Assembly: GCA_031288675.1 (NCBI GenBank)
Contig: JAITQY010000114.1
Coordinates: 1-11,121, forward strand
Reading direction: 5' to 3'
Length of the DNA stretch: 11,121 nucleotides
From: Oscillospiraceae bacterium
GTDB taxonomy: Bacteria; Bacillota; Clostridia; Oscillospirales; Oscillospiraceae
Shown: in pieces, positions 6,183-11,121 of the stretch
Position numbering within the stretch: the first letter of the stretch is position 1
Layout: every line of letters begins with the position of its first letter
Translations under genes and position numbers: made by a program
The notes under the pieces: generated by a model
What the model was told of the DNA's origin: nothing
What the model saw: the letters and a program-made list of their open reading frames with translations, nothing else
Databases searched by the model: none

Positions 6183-7073
6183 TCAGCTTACTGCCCCTGC
6201 TCCTTTGGAGAGATTTTTATCCCTAAAGCGCTGTTTCCATTTTCCGGCGGGACAGTAAGACAGGCAGCGACCGCAGTGCCAGCTGTCAGCGTGCTGGAGT
6301 CCAAGTTCACTTACCGGAAGTTTGCTCATAGCTTCGTTGACTTCATCCCATGTCGGATCGGGGTTGTCAATCAAATCTTCCTTGCCGCCGAACTCCTTGC
6401 GCAGCGCGTGCTCGGCTACATAACAGCGCGGCATACTTACTGTAGCGTATGTAAACTCCCTTTCTCCTACCTTACAGGAATGTTTGTCGTCAGAGCCATA
6501 TTCGCCGATTGCGTTTGTCGGACAAACTTTAGTACATATGCCGCAGTTATTACATAAACTTACACCTGAGTACATAGGATCAGCCTCAATTTCCGCAGTC
6601 GTCAGAATCGCGCCGAACCGGTTGCGCGGTCCGAACTCCGGCGTAAGCACGATGCTCATCCAGCTGAACTCGCCCAACCCTGCGGCAACGGCGGCGTGGC
6701 GCAGACTGATTTGCTTGCCGTTTGTCATTGGTCCGGTAGAGAGGGGTACGGCGACCTCTCCGGTTGCGCGCTCAAGCGTTTGAGCGACGGCGTAACAAGC
6801 GTAAGCAAGCTCATAGTTCGGCAGTATTGTATACGCATACGTGCCGTAAAGTCCTTTTAGCTGTGACATTCCGTCCTCAAAGCTGCGGAAATTAGCTTGT
6901 ATAATCCCGTCAAGCAGACGCACGCCAATCACAATTACAGACTTACAGCCGGGCAGGATTTCCTCCGGATGCGTACCCGGCGGAGACTCAGCAAAGCGGT
7001 CAACGCTTGCAACTCCGCACATATCCATTCCATATTTAAGCGCTAAATCTTTTATAGTTTGCTTTATGTCCAT
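6183..7073 (-). CDS. QueG-like double [4Fe-4S] cluster protein (epoxyqueuosine reductase-related)
   Basis: The 296-residue product has an N-terminal domain (about 1-165) resembling the cobalamin-associated part of epoxyqueuosine reductase and reductive dehalogenase relatives. A ferredoxin-like region follows. The first cluster motif is C174-x2-C177-x2-C180-x3-C184-P. The second is C267-x2-C270-x3-C274-P, whose fourth ligand could be Cys200 or Cys217. There is no signal or membrane segment, so it is cytoplasmic. It is shorter than typical QueG (about 350-380 residues) and I see no C-terminal HEAT-like part, so a queuosine role is doubtful. It is better described as an electron-transfer or B12-related reductase of unknown substrate. 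It is divergent from the FAD flavoprotein across about 160 bp and convergent with the AGCS carrier with one base between stop codons. Its ribosome site is weak (AAGAG-like). Confidence 0.85.
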   Translation of the reverse strand: MDIKQTIKDLALKYGMDMCGVASVDRFAESPPGTHPEEILPGCKSVIVIGVRLLDGIIQANFRSFEDGMSQLKGLYGTYAYTILPNYELAYACYAVAQTLERATGEVAVPLSTGPMTNGKQISLRHAAVAAGLGEFSWMSIVLTPEFGPRNRFGAILTTAEIEADPMYSGVSLCNNCGICTKVCPTNAIGEYGSDDKHSCKVGEREFTYATVSMPRCYVAEHALRKEFGGKEDLIDNPDPTWDEVNEAMSKLPVSELGLQHADSWHCGRCLSYCPAGKWKQRFRDKNLSKGAGAVS

Positions 7074-7108
7074 TTTAGTTGCTCTTTTATAATTCTCTGT
7101 TTAGTTAT

Positions 7109-7136
7109 AGTATAACACAACAGAATGGAATTGCAA
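7109..7136 (-). promoter_or_regulatory. Probable promoter of the Fe-S protein gene
   Basis: On the minus strand TTGCAA (7136-7131) and TATACT (7114-7109) are separated by 16 bp. The -10 matches five of six and the -35 four of six. Transcription would start near 7102, about 29 nt before the start codon. Confidence 0.45.
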
Positions 7137-7170
7137 GCAAATCATTCTCACTGATTGTATAAAATATACG

Positions 7171-7199
7171 TTGCAAATCTCTTAGGAGTGTGTTAAACT
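7171..7199 (+). promoter_or_regulatory. Probable promoter of the FAD flavoprotein gene
   Basis: TTGCAA (7171-7176), a 17-bp spacer and TAAACT (7194-7199) with an upstream TG (extended -10). The start of transcription would be near 7206, about 30 nt before the GTG start. The -35 hexamer is the same as in the SDR promoter at 8897 and the divergent promoter at 7131-7136. Confidence 0.45.
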
Positions 7200-7221
7200 G
7201 TAGAAAATAACAAAATTGTAT

Positions 7222-7228
7222 AAGGAGG
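7222..7228 (+). promoter_or_regulatory. Ribosome binding site that selects the GTG start of the flavoprotein
   Basis: AAGGAGG (7222-7228) lies 7 nt before GTG (7236-7238), an ideal spacing. The in-frame TTG at 7230 is only one base after it and cannot be the normal start. Confidence 0.8.
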
Positions 7229-7235
7229 ATTGAAC

Positions 7236-8834
7236 GTGGAAGAGCAAAATTACCCGAAATTTTATAGCTTACTCAGCAAGAAACACGGCTATAGCTGGGA
7301 AACACCGCCGGACGCGGTTCCGGAAAGCGAGATTACGGATACGCTTGAAGCGGAAGTTCTTGTTATCGGCGGAGGTATAAGCGGACTTGCGGCTGGCGCA
7401 AGATGCGCAGTCAAAGGGCTTAGCGGAATCATCATTGATAAAAACCCTAAGCAGGTCTCGCTTGCCGGTCAGATAGCGGCTGTCAATACCCGTTTTATGG
7501 CGGAGAAAGGAATCGTCATTGACAAAAAACAATTAGCGGCGGACTGGCTTAAAGTAAGCGGCAGCAGAGTACAGGAAGAATTGCTGTGGATTTTCATCAA
7601 CCGCAGCGGAGAGGGCTTTGAGTGGCTGTGCGACCTTACCGAAGACAGTTTGGATACGACGATTTACGTTGGCTATAAGGGACCTGCGTTCGGCGAATAT
7701 CTCGGAACGCACCACATCACAAAAAAACCGGACTGCGGAAAATACAAAAATTTCGGCGGCGGATTTTTAGCTTGTGAGATTTTAGAAAAAGCTTTTTTAG
7801 AACACGGAGGGAAGTTATACCGCAGTACTGAAGCCGTATATCTTGAAAAGGATTCAGGCGGGCGCGTTACCGGATGTATAGCGAAGGGCGACGACGGCAA
7901 ATACCTCCGGTATAAAGGTGTAAAAGCTGTAATACTTGCTACCGGTGATTGCAGTGACAATACCGAAATGTTAGAAGCGTTCTGCCAAATCGGATTGCGT
8001 CCAAGCCGGCGTTTTCCGCGCAGGGGCAACACCGGCGACGGTCAGAAAATGGCGTATTGGGCGGGCGCAATACTTGATAATCCGGAATGGGCGCCGACGC
8101 TCCACGCGCTTGGATACAGCGGTTATCAATTCTTTTTCCTGCACGTTAATCAGCATGGTAAGCGCTTTATGAACGAGGATACGTGGATGCAGGCAAAATC
8201 AGTACGCTGCCTTATGCAGCCAGGCGGAGACTATGCGTTCAGCGTCTTTGACAGCAAGTGGCTTGATGAAATAGAAGCGCGCTGGGAATTGCTCGGAGGG
8301 CAGGGGATGTCGCCGTTAAGTACATTGGGCGAGGCGTTTAACCGCGAACAGCTGAAGAAGTCTATAGAAGGTACGATTTACGGAAACTCCGTATTCGGAG
8401 ACGGCGGAGAAAACGACGTATATGTAAACGGAGGCAACGGATACGTTGCGGATACGCTTGAAGAACTTGCGGAGAAAATGGGCGTTTCGGCAGATAACCT
8501 AATCAAAACCGTTAGCAGATATAATGAAATCGTTGTCGGCGGAGACGACACGGATTTCGGTAAGCGGAAAGAAATGCTTACTTCCGTCACCCAGGGACCT
8601 TTCTATGCGCTGAAGTGGGGTCCGTGCCTGTTAGATGTGTTCGGCGGCGTGTTGACAAATGCCAGCCTTCAGGTTCTTGACCCGGATCATAAACCTATAT
8701 CCGGTTTGTACGCGGTCGGTAATGCCGCCGGAGGTATGTACGCCGTGGATTACCCGCTCTTGCTGAACGGCAATAGCTACGGGCGTGCGCTTGCTTACGC
8801 TATGCAAATCGGGGATGTTTTAAGCGAAGCGTAA
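7236..8834 (+). CDS. FAD-dependent oxidoreductase, FAD_binding_2 (fumarate reductase/succinate dehydrogenase flavoprotein superfamily)
   Basis: The 532-residue protein begins with a GTG codon set by AAGGAGG at 7222-7228. After a 40-residue leader comes the dinucleotide fold VLVIGGGISGLAAG (GGGISG at 45-50). Further FAD_binding_2 marks are AVILATGD (231-238), GNTGDGQKMAYWAGA (264-278), GKRFMNE (308-314) and the C-terminal LYAVGNAAGGMYA (491-503). There is no signal peptide, flavocytochrome haem or FMN domain, so it is a single-domain cytoplasmic flavoprotein. The active-site residues expected of fumarate reductases are not visible: no HPT motif (LHALGYS at 289-295 instead), no HHTMGG histidine (LLDVFGG at 465-471), and no NRLGG arginine near the end (YPLLLNG). 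It therefore probably acts on another substrate such as an enone, enoate or steroid-like compound. It is divergent from the Fe-S protein and upstream of the SDR gene. The family is sure; the reaction is unknown. Confidence 0.9.
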   Translation: MEEQNYPKFYSLLSKKHGYSWETPPDAVPESEITDTLEAEVLVIGGGISGLAAGARCAVKGLSGIIIDKNPKQVSLAGQIAAVNTRFMAEKGIVIDKKQLAADWLKVSGSRVQEELLWIFINRSGEGFEWLCDLTEDSLDTTIYVGYKGPAFGEYLGTHHITKKPDCGKYKNFGGGFLACEILEKAFLEHGGKLYRSTEAVYLEKDSGGRVTGCIAKGDDGKYLRYKGVKAVILATGDCSDNTEMLEAFCQIGLRPSRRFPRRGNTGDGQKMAYWAGAILDNPEWAPTLHALGYSGYQFFFLHVNQHGKRFMNEDTWMQAKSVRCLMQPGGDYAFSVFDSKWLDEIEARWELLGGQGMSPLSTLGEAFNREQLKKSIEGTIYGNSVFGDGGENDVYVNGGNGYVADTLEELAEKMGVSADNLIKTVSRYNEIVVGGDDTDFGKRKEMLTSVTQGPFYALKWGPCLLDVFGGVLTNASLQVLDPDHKPISGLYAVGNAAGGMYAVDYPLLLNGNSYGRALAYAMQIGDVLSEA

Positions 8835-8896
8835 GAACGTTAAACTAACGTCTGCTAACAATGCGGCTATCAGCTCACAACTTTTACAAAAAGTAC

Positions 8897-8925
8897 TTGC
8901 AATGAGCGGGCGGGTATGTTATAAT
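8897..8925 (+). promoter_or_regulatory. Promoter of the SDR gene
   Basis: TTGCAA (8897-8902), a 17-bp spacer and an exact TATAAT (8920-8925) preceded by TG (extended -10). Transcription would start near 8932, about 27 nt before the ATG. The SDR gene therefore has its own promoter, although no strong terminator separates it from the flavoprotein gene. Confidence 0.75.
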
Positions 8926-8958
8926 CAAACAAAAATGTAACAGGAGGAACTCTATATT

Positions 8959-9903
8959 ATGGAACTCAAAGGCAAGGTAGCATTTGTTACCGGCGGAGCC
9001 AGCGGAATCGGTCTCGGCATAGTCAAGGCATGTCTCGCCGAGGGGATGAAAGTCGTTATCGCTGACCTGCGCCAAAACGCAATTGACGACGCGATTGCAC
9101 AGCTTAGCGGCGATGTTTACGGTATCAAACTTGACGTAACTGACCGTGAGGCTTACAAAGCTGCGGCAGACGAGGCGGAAACGAAGTACGGTAAGATTCA
9201 CGTATTGGTTAACAACGCGGGAATCGGCTGTGCAAACGGTCCGCTGTGGGCAGTCAGCGCCAAAGATACTGACTTTGCGCTTCGTATCAACATCGTAGGA
9301 ATTCTCAACGGTATTCAAGAGGTTCTGCCGCGTATGCTGAAGCACGGCGAGGGCGGATATGTCGTAAGCACCGCGTCAAAGGCGGGACTTATCCCTGTGC
9401 CGGGCTGCGGACTTTACAATCTGACGAAGCAAGCCACGATTGGTATCTCCGAGACGCTTTCGTGCGATTTGCCGGAAGGCTATGGTTCTGCGGTACTTTG
9501 CCCGGGACCGTTCGGCTCAAATCTTGGTCAAAGCTCGCAGGAAGTTCAGGCGATGCTGCTTGGAGAAGAAATTCCTAAGCGTCCGGAAGCGCCGGCGCAC
9601 GACAGCGCAACTCCTCCCCCGCCGCCGCCGGGAATGGAAAATGTTGATCCGGCAAAATTATTCCGTCCGGCGGACGAAGCCGGCAAGCGCGTTGTTCGCG
9701 GAATTAAGAACGGCGATATGTACATAATCACTCACAACGAGTTCCGCGCGGGTACACAGAAGCGCTTTGACGCTATCATTCGCGCGTTCCCGGACGAAGT
9801 TCCGTATGATCCGTTCCTGAAGATGTTCGGTTTCTTGGCTGACAACCCCGTATTTGACAAGCAGAAAAACGTTGGCACATTGGATGGATACGAGGCTATT
9901 TAA
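8959..9903 (+). CDS. Short-chain dehydrogenase/reductase (SDR family), NAD-type, with polyproline insert and long C-terminal tail
   Basis: The 314-residue protein is a classical SDR with a Rossmann fold. The cofactor motif TGGASGIG is at 11-18, Asp36 at the end of beta 2 suggests NAD(H) rather than NADP(H), and NNAG is at 85-88. The catalytic residues Asn111, Ser140, Tyr153 and Lys157 (YNLTK) are all present. Classical SDRs are about 250 residues. The extra length comes from a segment after the PGPF motif that contains six prolines in a row (199-204), and a C-terminal region ending near LDGYEAI. This segment falls where the substrate-binding loop usually lies, so it may shape substrate choice. 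The ATG at 8959 has AGGAGG at 8942-8947 and its own promoter. The gene follows the flavoprotein and ends in a perfect palindromic terminator. The reaction is alcohol/ketone interconversion on an unknown substrate. Confidence 0.93.
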   Translation: MELKGKVAFVTGGASGIGLGIVKACLAEGMKVVIADLRQNAIDDAIAQLSGDVYGIKLDVTDREAYKAAADEAETKYGKIHVLVNNAGIGCANGPLWAVSAKDTDFALRINIVGILNGIQEVLPRMLKHGEGGYVVSTASKAGLIPVPGCGLYNLTKQATIGISETLSCDLPEGYGSAVLCPGPFGSNLGQSSQEVQAMLLGEEIPKRPEAPAHDSATPPPPPPGMENVDPAKLFRPADEAGKRVVRGIKNGDMYIITHNEFRAGTQKRFDAIIRAFPDEVPYDPFLKMFGFLADNPVFDKQKNVGTLDGYEAI

Positions 9904-9917
9904 GATTGCGTTACCTG

Positions 9918-9945
9918 ACAGGCGGACATATGTCCGCCTGTTTTC
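9918..9945 (+). terminator. Terminator of the SDR gene
   Basis: The 24 bases 9918-9941 are a perfect palindrome (arms ACAGGCGGACAT and ATGTCCGCCTGT) followed by TTTTC. It lies 15 bases after the SDR stop codon and forms a GC-rich stem followed by a short T run. Confidence 0.85.
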
Positions 9946-9991
9946 AAAATTTCCGAAAGGGTGATAATCTTAGGAAATGCGGAAATCAGAA

Positions 9992-10031
9992 AAACACCGG
10001 CGGGAATTTTCCCGCCGATGTTTCGTTTTTT
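9992..10031. terminator. Bidirectional terminator between the SDR and corrinoid protein genes
   Basis: CGGCGGGAA (9998-10006) pairs with TTCCCGCCG (10009-10017). The stem extends past a C/A mismatch through AAACA (9992-9996) and TGTTT (10019-10023). On the plus strand it is followed by a run of T (10025-10031). On the minus strand the A-rich bases before 9996 give a U tract, so it also ends the corrinoid-protein operon. The rest of 9904-10051 shows no gene. Confidence 0.87.
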
Positions 10032-10051
10032 TGATTTAATTCAGTTGCTAA

Positions 10052-10714
10052 TTACTTTCCGGCTTTCAGGTCGGCAAGAACTTGCTTCGCGACTTCCGCC
10101 GCGCCTGCCGCGTCTTCACTGTAAGCGTCAGCGCCGATTTCGTCCGCATACGCCTGAGTAATCGGAGCGCCGCCGACGATTACTTTCAGCTTGCGTCCGG
10201 TCTTAGCGGTATACGCCTGCAACGCTTCCATAGCCTCCTTCATTGCGGGCATGGTGGTGGTGAGCAGCGCGGAGAGAGCAACGACCTCAACGTCCGGGTT
10301 AGCTTCAAGCGTCTCAATGAACTTCTCCTTCGGTACGTCAACGCCGAGATCCATAACTTCAAAGCCTGCGCCTTCGATCATCATCGCTACAAGGTTCTTG
10401 CCGATGTCGTGCAAGTCGCCCGCAACGGTGCCGATGATCAGTTTGCCAATCGGCTCTGCGCCGGCGTCTTTAAGCGCCGGAGCAATAACCTCAACGCCCT
10501 TCTTCATTGCGCGCGCCGCAATAAGCATTTCCGGAACGAAGATTTCATTGTTTTTGAACTTCGTACCAACAACGCTCATCGCGCCGATCATTGCCTTGTT
10601 AAGGATGTCAGCCGCGTTTTCGCCCGCGTCAAGAGCTTCTTGACACAATTGCGCTACTTGTTTCGCCTTACCGTTTTCAACGGCGGCTTGAATTTCGAGT
10701 AATTTCTCAGACAT
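10052..10714 (-). CDS. Methyltransferase cognate corrinoid protein (MtaC/MttC-like, B12-binding)
   Basis: The 220-residue protein has the two-part layout of corrinoid methyl carriers. A helical N-terminal domain (about 1-85) is followed by a Rossmann-like B12-binding domain (about 90-215). The cobalt-coordinating motif is intact, D100-L-H102-D-I-G105 within GTVAGDLHDIGKNL, with the supporting SALLTT (138-143) and VGGAP (160-164) blocks. Such proteins accept a methyl group from a substrate through methyltransferase I and pass it to tetrahydrofolate or coenzyme M through methyltransferase II. The start ATG (minus strand, 10714) has GGAGG at 10725-10729. It lies 46 nt downstream of the methyltetrahydrofolate methyltransferase gene on the same strand, so the two are probably one operon. 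The substrate (methanol, methylamines, betaines or methoxyaromatics) cannot be told from this protein alone. Confidence 0.95.
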   Translation of the reverse strand: MSEKLLEIQAAVENGKAKQVAQLCQEALDAGENAADILNKAMIGAMSVVGTKFKNNEIFVPEMLIAARAMKKGVEVIAPALKDAGAEPIGKLIIGTVAGDLHDIGKNLVAMMIEGAGFEVMDLGVDVPKEKFIETLEANPDVEVVALSALLTTTMPAMKEAMEALQAYTAKTGRKLKVIVGGAPITQAYADEIGADAYSEDAAGAAEVAKQVLADLKAGK

Positions 10715-10760
10715 TTTTGGGTATCCTCCAATAATATTTACTTTAGCTTTTGCTTACAAA

Positions 10761-11121
10761 TTATGCCTTTTTGGCGGCAGCTGCCGGAGCCGCAATAATG
10801 CCTTCGCGGTGTGCGGAGATGTATTCCATACAGAAATCATCTTTTCCTACGCACGCTTCTGCGGCATAAATTACTCCCAGCAAAGCCTTATCCAACGGGT
10901 CAAAAACCGCGCTGTCTAATCCGGCATTTATTGCCAGCGTCGCGAACGCCATATTGACAAGCTTACGCGCCGGCAGATTGAATGAAATGTTGCTGATAGC
11001 TCCCGTGATGTGGATCGAGGGGTACTTCGAGCGGATATACTGCATTACGTCAATTACGACTGCAATTCCGACCTCATCCTCGTCGTCCTTGTCATAGGAA
11101 GTCGCAAGCATCTCAACCAAC
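10761..11121 (-). CDS. Methyltetrahydrofolate:corrinoid methyltransferase, C-terminal part (cut by window end)
   Basis: Only the last 120 or so codons are present; the reading frame continues past the window edge, so the true start lies outside. The fragment carries a block typical of pterin-binding (DHPS-like) methyltransferases of the AcsE/MtvD kind: ITGAISNISFNLPARKLVN, then AINAGLDSAVFDPLDK, then AAEACVGKDDFCMEYI, and ends in an Ala/Lys-rich tail. These enzymes move a methyl group between a corrinoid protein and tetrahydrofolate, feeding the Wood-Ljungdahl methyl branch. The gene immediately downstream (46 nt) codes for the corrinoid protein that would be its partner. Full length is usually about 260-300 residues. 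Confidence 0.9.
   Translation of the reverse strand, partial: LVEMLATSYDKDDEDEVGIAVVIDVMQYIRSKYPSIHITGAISNISFNLPARKLVNMAFATLAINAGLDSAVFDPLDKALLGVIYAAEACVGKDDFCMEYISAHREGIIAAPAAAAKKA

Noticed and set aside
6183..7073. Assignment as a true QueG (epoxyqueuosine reductase)
   Set aside because: The cluster motifs fit, but the protein is shorter than typical QueG, lacks the C-terminal extension, and has no queuosine gene nearby.
7230..7238. TTG at 7230 as the start of the flavoprotein
   Set aside because: It is one base after AAGGAGG, too close for initiation; the in-frame GTG at 7236 has a 7-nt spacing.
8837..8851. ACGTTA-AAC-TAACGT hairpin after the flavoprotein
   Set aside because: It is only six AT-rich base pairs with no T run, too weak to call a terminator.
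9961..10161. Possible small plus-strand gene starting GTG after GAAAGG
   Set aside because: It would run through a strong bidirectional terminator and into the antisense of the corrinoid gene, and the product matches nothing recognisable.
10082..10702. Long plus-strand open frames opposite the corrinoid protein gene
   Set aside because: They lie antisense to a clear B12-binding protein, have no ribosome site and give no recognisable protein. They arise from the codon pattern of the real gene.
1..11121. CRISPR arrays, insertion sequences, phage genes, integrases
   Set aside because: No regularly spaced repeats, transposase-like proteins, terminal inverted repeats of IS type or att-like duplications were seen. 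The tRNA-Thr gene has no integrase beside it.

Overview
The window looks like chromosomal DNA from a spore-forming member of the Clostridia (Firmicutes). The evidence is a SipL-type spore morphogenesis gene (SPOCS domains plus a C-terminal LysM), a B. subtilis-like MazF, a TIGR04086-type small membrane protein, strong GGAGG ribosome binding sites, consensus sigma-A promoters, and a corrinoid/methyltetrahydrofolate methyltransferase pair typical of acetogens and other methyl-group-using anaerobes. Base composition is roughly balanced by eye. I see no insertion sequence, phage gene or CRISPR array.

Left part (1-2703): a mazF toxin gene with no antitoxin gene visible in the 102 bases before it, preceded by an inverted repeat. 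It is followed 45 nt later by a haem catalase with an unusual Lys/Ala/Ser/Pro-rich N-terminal tail. A consensus promoter lies in the short gap between them. A bidirectional terminator separates the catalase from a convergent gene for a small four-helix membrane protein.

Middle (2704-6181): a sipL-like gene preceded by a promoter that resembles the sporulation sigma-E consensus, then two hairpins. A minus-strand tRNA-Thr(GGU) has an odd T loop and variable region, its own consensus promoter and its own terminator. Divergent from it is a sodium:alanine symporter family (AGCS) carrier; the tRNA promoter overlaps the likely carrier promoter face to face.

Right part (6183-11121): a redox neighbourhood. 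A QueG-like double [4Fe-4S] protein (minus strand) is divergent from an FAD_binding_2 flavoprotein of the fumarate-reductase superfamily that lacks recognisable fumarate reductase active-site residues. A short-chain dehydrogenase with its own promoter follows. Convergent to that is the end of an operon coding for a methyltetrahydrofolate:corrinoid methyltransferase (5' part outside the window) and its corrinoid protein. A plausible but unproven reading is that methyl groups pass from a corrinoid protein to tetrahydrofolate while the flavoprotein, Fe-S protein and SDR handle redox steps on the same or a neighbouring substrate. The substrate-specific methyltransferase that would identify this substrate is not in the window.

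Nothing here is clearly a new defence or mobile system. The best leads are the sigma-E-like promoter, the catalase tail, the unusual tRNA-Thr, the overlapping tRNA/transporter promoters and the unassigned flavoprotein/Fe-S/SDR group.
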